In this document: positions 50,524 through 58,879 of the stretch, one piece after another
How the letters are laid out: every line of letters starts with the position of its first letter
Position numbering within the stretch: position 1 is the first letter of the stretch
Source: Candidatus Uhrbacteria bacterium
Lineage (GTDB): Bacteria; Patescibacteriota; Patescibacteriia; 2-12-FULL-60-25
Length of the DNA: 64,000 nucleotides
Assembly (NCBI GenBank): GCA_003576745.1
Contig: QEVR01000002.1
Span: 62,001-126,000, forward strand
Reading direction: 5' to 3'
Translations under genes and position numbers: made by a program
Notes under the pieces: generated by a model
The model's database searches: none
Told to the model about the DNA's origin: nothing
What the model saw: the letters and a program-made list of their open reading frames with translations, nothing else

Positions 50524-50674
50524 GGAGGAAGGGCAAAGGGAACGGGATTCGGGGAGAAGTATGTCCCCCCTACGCAACTACCTCCTACGCAACTACGTAC
50601 TCTTCTCACCTACGCAACCACCTCCTACGCAATTTCCCGCATTCCACATCCCTCACGACCCACGTCCTACGTAT
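50524..50674. repeat. Composite intergenic repeat, copy 13
   Basis: Runs from the stop of the hydrolase to the base before the ROK start codon region: GGGCAAAGGGAACGGG, an imperfect hairpin (GGGGAGAAGTATGTCCCCCC), CTACGCAACTACCTCC, CTACGCAACTACGTAC, CCACGTCCTACG. Only GTAT separates the last module from the ATG at 50675. Confidence 0.82.
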
Positions 50675-51580
50675 ATGAAACGCTTCAGCATCGGCATTGA
50701 TATCGGTGGCACGAAGATTGCCGGCATATTATTGAACAAATGGACGGGCGCATGGGTGTTTTCCGAAATCCTGACCAGGCACGCATGGTCTCCGAGAGAT
50801 CTTCGGGATATTGTCCATTCTATGGTAGAGGAGGTGGCCGTTAAGGGGGGCGCGGACTTCCGTCAGATAGGATCCATCGGTGTGGGTGTTCCGGGTGTCG
50901 TGGATGAACGGGGACGGATCAAAAAGGTTCCCAACCTACCCGCTCTCGAACGGGTTGATGTTCTGCGCCTGTTTCCTGGCATAAAACTCACCGTCTGGAA
51001 TGACGCCGCATGCGCGGCCTTTGCGGAAGCAAAGCTCGGTCATCAACGGGCATCCGTACTCGGTGTGCATTTGACGCTCGGCACGGGGCTTGGAGGCGCC
51101 GTCCTGGAGCGGGAACGCCGTCGTTTTCCGATGCGGGATATTTTGCAAGTGCAAAAAATTGAAATTGGGCATATCGGTGCCAATATGGCGGCGGCCGCAG
51201 AGGAACATCCGGACGAACCGTATGAACTGGAGGCGTTTTGCAGCAGAGCGTTTTTTCGCCGCTCGTCCGCGAAGCATGTGCAAACGCTGTATGAGGATGC
51301 GAAACGCGACCGAAACAGCGATGCCTCCAGCACCTTTCTGCGATTCGGCGCGCATGTCGGATCATTGCTCGCGACGGTTGATACGCTCTTTCAGCCGGAA
51401 ACGATTACTCTTGGCGGGGGGCTAATGGCGTATTATGACGCATTCAAGCCATCCATGATGCGCGTGTACCGCCGCAGAAAATTCCTTCCTGGCCAGCCAG
51501 CTCGCATTCGACCTTCGGCCTTCGGTCCCGAAGGAGGTGCGCTTGGTGCGGCGTTGTATGGTTCCATAGCTGCGGGCTAA
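50675..51580 (+). CDS. ROK-family sugar kinase
   Basis: Start ATG 50675 (MKRFSIGIDIGGTKIAG); the upstream open frame is repeat sequence. The 301-residue protein has the phosphate 1 motif DIGGTKIAG, catalytic Asp D110 in NDAACAAFAEA, and GTGLGGAVL. The EIGHIG histidine of the ROK zinc site is present but the usual CxCGxxGC cysteines are missing. It phosphorylates a hexose or amino sugar with ATP; glucose is the default guess. Context with GH1 and another hydrolase suggests it works on released sugars. Confidence 0.9.
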   Translation: MKRFSIGIDIGGTKIAGILLNKWTGAWVFSEILTRHAWSPRDLRDIVHSMVEEVAVKGGADFRQIGSIGVGVPGVVDERGRIKKVPNLPALERVDVLRLFPGIKLTVWNDAACAAFAEAKLGHQRASVLGVHLTLGTGLGGAVLERERRRFPMRDILQVQKIEIGHIGANMAAAAEEHPDEPYELEAFCSRAFFRRSSAKHVQTLYEDAKRDRNSDASSTFLRFGAHVGSLLATVDTLFQPETITLGGGLMAYYDAFKPSMMRVYRRRKFLPGQPARIRPSAFGPEGGALGAALYGSIAAG

Positions 51581-51584
51581 AAAG

Positions 51585-51617
51585 AGCCGACCCTGTTACG
51601 GGTCGGCTATGTTTTTT
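51585..51617 (+). terminator. Intrinsic terminator, used from both sides
   Basis: AGCCGACCC-TGTTAC-GGGTCGGCT followed by ATGTTTTTTT. It ends the ROK gene and lies at the end of the convergent gene at 51607. Confidence 0.85.
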
Positions 51618-52392
51618 TATCGCTTTTTGGGTTTTCATCGTCAGAATCGTGATCCGACGACGCCCTCTCCTGAAACGGGGCCAGAATCTCCTGTACCGCC
51701 TTAAAGCGGCTCGTAGAGCGGGATAGACGCACGCGCTCGCTCCTCCTTGGCTTCTCCGAATCCTGGGTATATTCGGGATACGTACCGGCCAAAGGGGGCG
51801 GCGGAGACGTGGGCGACGTATGAATGAACGGGGCGGAAGAACCGGGCTCCGGCGGCAGAATGCTGTCGGTAGCGATACGGGCCTCTAAAAAGGCGCGCAA
51901 ATTCCGGGCCTGCACCTTCGAAGAGCTGGACGCCGGCCATCGCAGAAGGAAAAAGGAGCCATATGAGGTCCCCCAAATCCTTTCTGTAAAGGAAACGCCG
52001 CTAAAACGCTGGAAATCCTGTTCCGCGGCATGACCTTCGATAAGCAGGACGGATCGGGAATCCATACCGACCGGAATTTTAGGAACTTTGTAAGCGAGTT
52101 CGGAAAGGTACGAACGCAGAAACTGATCCGACTGAACGCGCCAAGGGAGGACGAGGACAACACGCGTCCGTCCCGCAAACTCGCCGATCCAGCGCAGCAC
52201 CCTGTCCGAGAATCGCTGGAACAGCACCTCGTCGGAAGGGCGGGCATTCGCTCGCATTTCGTCCACGGTAAGCCTTGGCTCGATGGCCCGACTCATATCG
52301 ATATGCGCATAGATGAGCACCTCCTGAAGGTACTCATCGAACGCCTTCTCCGGTCTTCCGCGAGGGAAAAAGGGGATGTATTCCTGTTCCAT
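51607..52392 (-). CDS. Hypothetical protein with low-complexity C-terminus
   Basis: The 261-residue protein starts MEQEYIPFFPRGRPEKAF. Residues ~1-165 seem folded (RVVLVLPWRVQSDQFLRSYL, SVLLIEGHAAEQDFQRF) and contain a hydrophobic strand-helix pattern. From ~175 onward it is Ser/Pro/Glu-rich and probably disordered, ending SDDENPKSDKKT. No family recognised. The stop region lies within the shared terminator. Confidence 0.6.
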   Translation of the reverse strand: MEQEYIPFFPRGRPEKAFDEYLQEVLIYAHIDMSRAIEPRLTVDEMRANARPSDEVLFQRFSDRVLRWIGEFAGRTRVVLVLPWRVQSDQFLRSYLSELAYKVPKIPVGMDSRSVLLIEGHAAEQDFQRFSGVSFTERIWGTSYGSFFLLRWPASSSSKVQARNLRAFLEARIATDSILPPEPGSSAPFIHTSPTSPPPPLAGTYPEYTQDSEKPRRSERVRLSRSTSRFKAVQEILAPFQERASSDHDSDDENPKSDKKT

Positions 52393-52521
52393 GCCTCACT
52401 CGGTGTCTGAAAGGAACGAGACCCAAACACAAGCATAGCGTAGCATCCTTGGCAAGGCATCCGCCAATACCCGGAAGCTCTTCGCGCCGGGGAGCGCATA
52501 TGATACAGTCCTGCGCGTTCT

Positions 52522-53103
52522 ATGAGAAAAGAAGCTGTTTTCGATATTGAAACAAAGAATACCTTCCAAGATGTAGGCGCGTATGACCCGTCTCTCTTAG
52601 AGGTATCGCTGGTCGGCGTATATTTTTATGAAACGGATACGTTCGAGGCTTTTTTGGAGGAGGGCCTCCCATCGCTCTGGCCGCGACTCGAACGATGCGA
52701 CCGCATTATCGGCTATAACTCGAACGGATTCGATATTCCATGCTTGCAAACGTATTACACGGGCGATTTGCGCCGCATTCCATCCCTTGATCTTCTCGAG
52801 GAAATCCAGAAGCATCTGGGGTTTCGCATTAAGCTGGACGATGTTGCGCATGCCACGCTTGGCGTCGGAAAGAGCGGACACGGGCTCCAGGCCGTTGAAT
52901 TCTGGAAAAAGGGCGAAATCGACAAATTGAAATCGTATTGCCTTCAGGATGTAAAAGTAACGAGGGACGTATACGAGTATGCGCTCGAGCACAAGGAGGT
53001 AAAATTCGCGGACCGTAGCGGAATCGTCCAGACCATTTCCCTCCCGATTGAACCTGTTTTGCATGCGCAGAACCCCGGAATTAATCTAAGTCTCGGGCTC
53101 TGA
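52522..53103 (+). CDS. DEDD-type 3'-5' exonuclease (RNase H-like)
   Basis: The 193-residue protein has FDIETKN (D8, E10), IIGYNSNGFDIPCL (second Asp) and LKSYCLQDVKVTRDVY (Tyr-x3-Asp), the DEDDy pattern of DnaQ-like/YprB-type exonucleases. There are no accessory domains. It probably trims nucleic acid ends in repair or RNA processing. It is read rightward as a single gene. Confidence 0.85.
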   Translation: MRKEAVFDIETKNTFQDVGAYDPSLLEVSLVGVYFYETDTFEAFLEEGLPSLWPRLERCDRIIGYNSNGFDIPCLQTYYTGDLRRIPSLDLLEEIQKHLGFRIKLDDVAHATLGVGKSGHGLQAVEFWKKGEIDKLKSYCLQDVKVTRDVYEYALEHKEVKFADRSGIVQTISLPIEPVLHAQNPGINLSLGL

Positions 53104-53176
53104 AGCCACGAGAGCAGGTAAAGAGGGGAGGGAAGAGAGGATTTATCCACAGATTTCCAACTTGCATCATCCAAGA

Positions 53177-53192
53177 ACACAATATCTTGTGG
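53177..53192. promoter_or_regulatory. NrdR-box-like palindrome 1
   Basis: ACACAATATCTTGTGG fits the NrdR consensus (ACACWATATATWGTGT) with two or three mismatches. It lies just upstream of a TACAAT -10-like box (53193-53198) before the ribonucleotide reductase gene. Confidence 0.7.
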
Positions 53193-53208
53193 TACAATTC
53201 GTTTGCAA

Positions 53209-53224
53209 CCACAATATATTGTGG
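53209..53224. promoter_or_regulatory. NrdR-box-like palindrome 2
   Basis: CCACAATATATTGTGG, a perfect palindrome and near-consensus NrdR box. Its centre is 32 bp from box 1, about three helical turns, as in known NrdR-controlled promoters. Confidence 0.75.
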
Positions 53225-53385
53225 AAGCTGGGTCAGGGAAAGAAACAGCACAAACGGGTATCAAATACCCTGTTGTGGAGTTTTGATCTCAAGCAACGGT
53301 TCGCAGTTAAGCAATACTGCGTACCGATTATTATTCACGCTCGTTTATCTCCGCTCAAAAACAAATTCTTTACGCCTCTATACAT

Positions 53386-56300
53386 ATGAGCAGCAATGCC
53401 TTTTCCGGCGTCGAAAACAAGACGCAACTCGCTCAAGATGCCAAAGACCAGGCATCGAAAATTTGGGAATATGTCACATCCGTCCGCAGCGTAAAAAAAC
53501 GGGACGGACGCACAGAGGATTTTCATGCTGAAAAGCTCGAGCGCTCTATCCATGCCGCCTTCGAAGCCGGCGGCATGGAGAACGTATTCATGCTTCGCCG
53601 CGTAACGGCAAACGGCATTGCGCGGCTCGTGAAAAAATTCGACGGCATCCATGTTCCTTCTACCGATGATATCCGTGAAGCAGTCATCATGACGCTCATC
53701 GATACGAATTTAAGCCATATCGCAAAACGGTATATGGCAGCACGCGTAGATGCGCGCCAGATGTCGACGGAGCCCGCATACGGAAAAGGTGTTCGCGTCC
53801 GCCGTTTTTACACCAAGCCCGGCGTGCATCCTTATGATGAAATCGAGTGGGAAACGCGCGATGCCGTTATCCAAAACGCGAAAGGAGATATTGTTTTCGA
53901 ACAAAAAAACGTAGAGGTCCCGAAGCATTACAGCCAAACAGCGACGAATATCCTTGTTTCAAAATATTTCCGCGGAAGACTGGGAACCCCCGAACGGGAA
54001 ACGAGCGTACGGCAAATGGTCAGACGGGTGGCCAAAACCATCTCGGATTTCGGCAGATCTGGCGGGTATTTTCTTACCGAGGAGGACGCGAATGTATTTG
54101 AAGCCGAACTCACCAGCATCTTGGTAAACCAGCGCGCGGCCTTCAACTCCCCGGTATGGTTCAATGTGGGCGTAAATCCAAAGCCGCAATGTTCGGCATG
54201 CTTTATTAATTCCGTGCAGGATGACATGCGGTCCATTCTGAACCTTGCCGTTACCGAAGGCATGCTGTTCAAATACGGTTCGGGGTCAGGATCCAACCTG
54301 TCGAATCTCCGAAGCTCCAAGGAACGGCTGAACAATTCTTCCGGCAAATCCTCCGGCCCGGTATCCTTTATGAAAGGCCTCGATGCTTTTGCCGGCGTTA
54401 TCAAGAGCGGAGGAAAAACGCGACGGGCGGCAAAAATGGTCATTCTCGACGCGGATCATCCGGACATCGTGGAATTCACCTGGTGCAAGGCCAAAGAAGA
54501 AAAAAAGGCCCATGCGCTCATTGATGCGGGATATGACGGCTCCATCGACGGGGATGCCTATGCTTCCATCTTTTTCCAGAACGCAAACAATTCCGTCCGC
54601 GCCACAGACGAATTCATGCAGGCGGTGGTGAACGACGGGGAATTCTATACCAAATACGTTCTCGGCAAGGATCCCTGCGAGCGCTTTAAAGCGCGCGAAC
54701 TCATGCATCAGATTGCGGAAGCCGCCTGGGAATGCGGCGATCCGGGCATGCAATACGATACGACCATTAATGACTGGCACACCTGTGCCAATACCGACAG
54801 GATTTACGCTTCAAATCCCTGCTCGGAATATATGTTCCTCAATGATACGGCCTGCAATCTCGCTTCCGTGAACCTGATGAAATTCCGCACGGAAAACGGC
54901 GGCTTTGACGTAGAAGCCTATACGCACGCGTGCCGCATCATGATTACAGCGCAGGAAATCGTCGTGGACTATTCCAGTTATCCGACGCCGGCCATCGAGC
55001 AGAACTCTTGGGATTATCGGCCGCTAGGCCTCGGCTATGCGAATTTGGGCGCGCTTCTTATGAGCATGGGCATCCCATACGACAGCGAAAAAGGCAGGAA
55101 TCTGGCGTCGGCGCTCACGTCCATTTTGTCAGGTTCCGCATACGAGCAATCTGCGGCAATCGCCGAAAAACTCGGTCCTTTTCGCGGGTATGCAAAAAAC
55201 GAATCCTCCATGCTCCGCGTTATGCGCAAGCACCGCGATGCCGCCTACCGTATTGACGAAGAAGGCGTGCCGACGAATATCCTTTCGGAAGCGCGCGCCA
55301 GCTGGGACCGCGCACTCGCTGCCGGGGAAACATACGGTTATCGGAATTCGCAAATCTCCGTTCTCGCCCCCACAGGAACCATCGGTTTCCTCATGGACTG
55401 CCAGACCACGGGCATTGAGCCGCCGATCGCTCTCGTGTCATATAAGTGGCTTGTCGGCGGCGGCATGCTGAAACTGGTCAATGAAACCGTCCCGGAAGCC
55501 CTGCACGCGCTTCGATACACGGAGGCGGAAATCCGGGACATTCTGAACTATATCGACACCAATGACACCATCGAGGGCGCTCCTCACGTTAAGGAGGAGC
55601 ATCTTCCCGTGTTCGACTGCGCGTTCAAAGCTGCACGCGGCAAGCGATCCATTTCGCCCATGGGGCATGTTCACATGATGGCCGCTGTTCAGCCCTTTAT
55701 TTCAGGGGCCATTTCCAAAACCGTCAACCTGCCGGCCGAATCGACCGTGGAGGACGTCATGAATACCTACATCGAGGGATGGAAGCTTGGCCTCAAAGCG
55801 ATCGCTATTTACCGCGACGGCTGCAAGCGCGCACAACCGCTTACCACATCGAAAGAAACCTCGAAACATGAAACGAAATCCGAAACATCAATCACCGCGA
55901 ACGCGAACGCGACAATTGGACCCTCAAGCGTCGGAGAAACCTTCACCCCTCGGCGTCGAAGGCTTCCGGATGAGCGTCGGGCCATAACGCACAAATTCCA
56001 AATCGGCCCGCATGAAGGCTATATTACCGTGGGCCTGTATGAGGACGGAACGCCGGGCGAAGTGTTCATTACCATGAATAAAGAGGGGAGCACGCTTTCC
56101 GGCCTGCTCGACTCCTTCGCCACGGCCGTGTCCGTGGGCCTCCAATACGGCGTCCCCTTAAAGACCCTCGTAAACAAATTCGCCCACATGCGCTTCGAAC
56201 CATCCGGATTTACCCCGAATCCGCATATTCGCATGGCGAAATCCATTGTCGACTACATTTTCCGCTGGCTTGCTCTCAAATTCTTGTCTTCGGAAGAACG

Positions 56301-56580
56301 CCAGGCGCTCGGCCTCAAAGTAGAATCGGCAAGCCCAATTCTCGCGGAAGGCGATGCGGAAGCGGATATTGTTAAAGAATTCGTAAAGGAAGACGATCGC
56401 CAGGGCAATCTCCTTTCGCAAAACGTCATGAAAGATTCTGTGTCAGGCGTACAAAGCCTCACGGCCACCATCGATAATCAGGCTGATGCCCCGGCCTGCG
56501 ATACCTGTGGATCTATCATGATCCGAAACGCTGCCTGCTATAAGTGCCTGAACTGCGGCTCTACAAGTGGGTGCTCCTAA
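53386..56580 (+). CDS. nrdJ: Adenosylcobalamin-dependent (class II) ribonucleotide reductase
   Basis: The 1064-residue protein has an N-terminal ATP-cone (KKRDGRTEDFHAEKLERSI, residues ~40-125) for allosteric control. The catalytic core has FNSPVWFNVG, PQCSACFINSV (first redox Cys ~269), YGSGSGSNLSNLRS, the radical-site motif NPCSEY (C479, E481), and TGTIGFLMDCQTTGIEP. Residues ~820-870 are a low-complexity linker, and the C-terminus has a zinc-ribbon-like CDTCG...CYKCLNCGSTSGC carrying the mobile redox cysteines. It makes deoxynucleotides with B12 as cofactor, independent of oxygen. The leader of 280 bp contains two NrdR boxes; a terminator follows. Confidence 0.95.
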   Translation: MSSNAFSGVENKTQLAQDAKDQASKIWEYVTSVRSVKKRDGRTEDFHAEKLERSIHAAFEAGGMENVFMLRRVTANGIARLVKKFDGIHVPSTDDIREAVIMTLIDTNLSHIAKRYMAARVDARQMSTEPAYGKGVRVRRFYTKPGVHPYDEIEWETRDAVIQNAKGDIVFEQKNVEVPKHYSQTATNILVSKYFRGRLGTPERETSVRQMVRRVAKTISDFGRSGGYFLTEEDANVFEAELTSILVNQRAAFNSPVWFNVGVNPKPQCSACFINSVQDDMRSILNLAVTEGMLFKYGSGSGSNLSNLRSSKERLNNSSGKSSGPVSFMKGLDAFAGVIKSGGKTRRAAKMVILDADHPDIVEFTWCKAKEEKKAHALIDAGYDGSIDGDAYASIFFQNANNSVRATDEFMQAVVNDGEFYTKYVLGKDPCERFKARELMHQIAEAAWECGDPGMQYDTTINDWHTCANTDRIYASNPCSEYMFLNDTACNLASVNLMKFRTENGGFDVEAYTHACRIMITAQEIVVDYSSYPTPAIEQNSWDYRPLGLGYANLGALLMSMGIPYDSEKGRNLASALTSILSGSAYEQSAAIAEKLGPFRGYAKNESSMLRVMRKHRDAAYRIDEEGVPTNILSEARASWDRALAAGETYGYRNSQISVLAPTGTIGFLMDCQTTGIEPPIALVSYKWLVGGGMLKLVNETVPEALHALRYTEAEIRDILNYIDTNDTIEGAPHVKEEHLPVFDCAFKAARGKRSISPMGHVHMMAAVQPFISGAISKTVNLPAESTVEDVMNTYIEGWKLGLKAIAIYRDGCKRAQPLTTSKETSKHETKSETSITANANATIGPSSVGETFTPRRRRLPDERRAITHKFQIGPHEGYITVGLYEDGTPGEVFITMNKEGSTLSGLLDSFATAVSVGLQYGVPLKTLVNKFAHMRFEPSGFTPNPHIRMAKSIVDYIFRWLALKFLSSEERQALGLKVESASPILAEGDAEADIVKEFVKEDDRQGNLLSQNVMKDSVSGVQSLTATIDNQADAPACDTCGSIMIRNAACYKCLNCGSTSGCS

Positions 56581-56594
56581 CGGGAAATAGAAAA

Positions 56595-56622
56595 AAAACC
56601 CGCCATGTCAATGGCGGGTTTT
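56595..56622 (+). terminator. Intrinsic terminator
   Basis: AAAACCCGCCAT and ATGGCGGGTTTT pair around GTCA, 14 bases after the nrdJ stop. Confidence 0.85.
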
Positions 56623-56709
56623 CGAATTCTCTCCCATTGTACCAGTCATCGACAAATAATGGCGATTAGGCTATGCTTTTATAAAAATACGCCTGAATAA
56701 AGCGAAAAT

Positions 56710-57099
56710 ATGCCATTAAATGTTTGCCTCATCGGCTCCATGCGGAATTATGACCATATCCTGAATCTTGCCAAAGACCTTCAGGATGCCGGTCACCGTG
56801 TTTCCGTACCGGTCGACCTCTCTGAAAGAGGCTATAGCGACCGCACGAAAATGAAAGCGGAATTCATGAAAAACATGTTTGAGAGCATACGAAGTTGTGA
56901 TTCCATTTTGGTGGTCAATGATATCGACAGGGGAGGCTATTCGGGATATATTGGACCGAATACGTTTTTACAGCTCGGTCTCGGTTTTTCGCTCGGAAAA
57001 ACCCTGTACTGCCTGGAAAACTGGGATAAGAGGCTCCCATACAACGAGGAGCTTGAAGCGATGAATATCCGACAATTGGACATAAAATTGCCGCATTAG
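56710..57099 (+). CDS. Nucleoside 2-deoxyribosyltransferase-like protein
   Basis: The 129-residue protein has NVCLIGSMRNYDHILNLAKDL, then SCDSILVVNDIDRGGYSGYIG and NTFLQLGLGFSLGKTLYCLE. This strand-G-S and N/D-x-x-x-GGYIG-x-x-T-x-x-ELG pattern resembles the nucleoside 2-deoxyribosyltransferase/DUF4406 superfamily. The catalytic Glu position is not certain. It could recycle nucleosides or cleave nucleotide bonds, which would fit its place after ribonucleotide reductase, but the terminator between them means it is a separate unit. Confidence 0.6.
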   Translation: MPLNVCLIGSMRNYDHILNLAKDLQDAGHRVSVPVDLSERGYSDRTKMKAEFMKNMFESIRSCDSILVVNDIDRGGYSGYIGPNTFLQLGLGFSLGKTLYCLENWDKRLPYNEELEAMNIRQLDIKLPH

Positions 57100-57129
57100 C
57101 TCCCGCACGTTTTCGCACCGCCTATCTAC

Positions 57130-57726
57130 ATGCTGCAGACCCTGTTATTTGTCACGGTCGTCCTCTACGGTGTCCTCCTCGCGTTTTTGTGGGGATGGAG
57201 CATTCTCCATGCCTACACGACCCCAAAAGAGGCTTTTTCGCGGCGAGGGCTCTGGACCCTGTCCCTGCTCATCAATCCGGCCGCAACAATGTGGTACTGG
57301 TATATCTGGCGGCGTTGGGCTTTCTGGGCGCTCTTCGGTCCAGCGCTCGCCTTTATGACATTCATCCGCCCGACGCTTGAGAGTCTTATTCAGGCGTTCG
57401 TCGCGCGCGATCTCGCCAATCGATTCGTTGATCTCGGAACGATTTTTCTGGATCGTATTTTATTTCTTATACCGCTTCCCATTCTGGTTCCGCTCGCCGT
57501 GTTTCCCTTTCTTCAGCGCTTGGCCGCGCTCGCGCATCTCGGAGGGAATGATCAGCTCACAGCTTCGGACAGAAACGATCAGGCGATTTCTTTCGCGCTT
57601 CCGTTTGTGGGATTCGGCGCTGCCATGGCGTATTGCTATAAATGGAGAAGGGGATGGGCTCTGCTGGGCCTCGGCTGGTTCACCCTGCTCTCTGGTGTAC
57701 TGTGGTCGTTTGTACGGTATGTCTGA
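57130..57726 (+). CDS. Membrane protein of unknown function
   Basis: The 198-residue protein has about five membrane segments (LLFVTVVLYGVLLAFLWGWS at the N-terminus; AFWALFGPALAFMTFI; ILFLIPLPILVPLAVFPFL; WALLGLGWFTLLSGVLW). Aromatic-rich loops (WYWYIWRRW) stand out. It shares no motif that I recognise. It follows the upstream gene by 30 bp. Confidence 0.65.
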   Translation: MLQTLLFVTVVLYGVLLAFLWGWSILHAYTTPKEAFSRRGLWTLSLLINPAATMWYWYIWRRWAFWALFGPALAFMTFIRPTLESLIQAFVARDLANRFVDLGTIFLDRILFLIPLPILVPLAVFPFLQRLAALAHLGGNDQLTASDRNDQAISFALPFVGFGAAMAYCYKWRRGWALLGLGWFTLLSGVLWSFVRYV

Positions 57727-57744
57727 CACGAACCGTGATGGATG

Positions 57745-58000
57745 TGCGGGAAGTTGCGTAGCCCTGAGTTATGAGTCGTTGGCCGTTATGGGTTATGGGG
57801 GCCGTGCGCCCTTTTTCTTTACTCATCAGTCTAGGGTTCCAGGGTTCTAGAGTTTCTCTTTCCCAATCAGAGTTTCTCTTTCCCAATCCAATCCAAGAAC
57901 TCTAAAACTCTGGAACTCTTTAACGGCCCCATTGCTAATAGCTAACTGCTCCCACTTACAATTTTTCCCATAACCCATAACCTGTTTCCCTTAGCCCTTG
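57745..58000. repeat. Composite intergenic repeat, copy 14
   Basis: Modules: GTTATGGGTTATGGGGGCC, AGGGTTCCAGGGTTCTAGAG, a tandem 20-base duplication (AGAGTTTCTCTTTCCCAATC twice at ~57851-57890), CTAAAACTCTGGAACTC, GGCCCCATTGCTAATAGC, CCCATAACCCATAACC and TTTCCCTTAGCCC. It ends inside the end of the DoxX-like gene. Confidence 0.8.
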
Positions 58001-58416
58001 GTTCTGACGAAAAACGAATTTCCCCGGTCTGAAAACCACTCTTTCAATGTCTTCGGCCATCCGAGAAGAAGAAGCAAGGCGAGCGGCGCCCCCCAGTTGG
58101 CCCACCGTTCGATAAAATCCCAAATAGGCTCACCGACAATTGGACGAAGTAGGGCCGTCCAAAATCCCCAAATCGCCATCCACAACACAGCAATTCTCAC
58201 GGGATAAAACAACACCAGTACGGCAATCACGATATCAAGAAACCCAACGGCAAAAAGAATCTGCGCCGCCAGCGAGGGGTCGGAAATGCCGAATACCTGG
58301 AACCATTGTATCCAAGCCGGCTTTCCCTGAACGGCAAAAACGCCGTGGCCCAAAAACTCGCCGGCAACGGCGATACGCAAAACCCATTCGATGTTCTTGG
58401 CTTGAGATACATTCAT
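57991..58416 (-). CDS. DoxX-like small membrane protein
   Basis: The 141-residue protein has four membrane segments, with RIAVAGEFLGHGVFAVQGKPAW at the N-terminus and LFAVGFLDIVIAVLVLFYPV in the middle, a DoxX/MauE-like layout without strong motif support. The stop lies where repeat copy 14 ends. It is followed (on the minus strand) by nothing recognisable. Function unknown. Confidence 0.65.
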   Translation of the reverse strand: MNVSQAKNIEWVLRIAVAGEFLGHGVFAVQGKPAWIQWFQVFGISDPSLAAQILFAVGFLDIVIAVLVLFYPVRIAVLWMAIWGFWTALLRPIVGEPIWDFIERWANWGAPLALLLLLGWPKTLKEWFSDRGNSFFVRTKG

Positions 58417-58433
58417 GGGAAGGTGGGGGATTA

Positions 58434-58706
58434 TTATTCTTCTTCTCCGATCATGGCAAAATCTAGTTCCGGCTCTTCTGCAAGAAGCGCATGCTCCATT
58501 TCCTCCAGCTCTTCAAGACCGTCGCGGTCGAGATCGTCTGAAGGATCAGCTTCTGGCAACGCATCCGCAATTGCGGCTTGGCCAGCTTTCATTTCTTCTT
58601 CTTCGTCCCTGCTGAAAGATTCAAGTTCTTCCTTATTGAGGCTATTCAGCCCCTGGGGGTCCCATTCCTCCTCCACGGGAGGCGTCTCGGGATTGAGTCG
58701 CGCCAT
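58434..58706 (-). CDS. Small acidic protein
   Basis: Start at MARLNPETPPVEEEW (58706) is preferred over 58730. The 90-residue protein is extremely acidic (DEEEEMKAGQ, DLDRDGLEELEEMEHALL) and mostly helical or disordered, ending in MIGEEE. It may be a regulator or nucleic-acid mimic, or simply a disordered linker protein. It is 17 bp upstream of the DoxX-like gene. Confidence 0.5.
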   Translation of the reverse strand: MARLNPETPPVEEEWDPQGLNSLNKEELESFSRDEEEEMKAGQAAIADALPEADPSDDLDRDGLEELEEMEHALLAEEPELDFAMIGEEE

Positions 58707-58879
58707 ACGTTCAAAACAAAGGAAAGACAAATTTTTTTAAGCTGGCAGGAAGATAACAATGTGGTTCCTCGTTGTGAAGAGGGGTTTATCAACAGGGAAA
58801 AATTCATGAGGTCCGATAGCTATTTTCTTCGTCCTTGAACTTCATCGTCCTCCGTGGCACTCTCGGTTCTAACCTCCCT

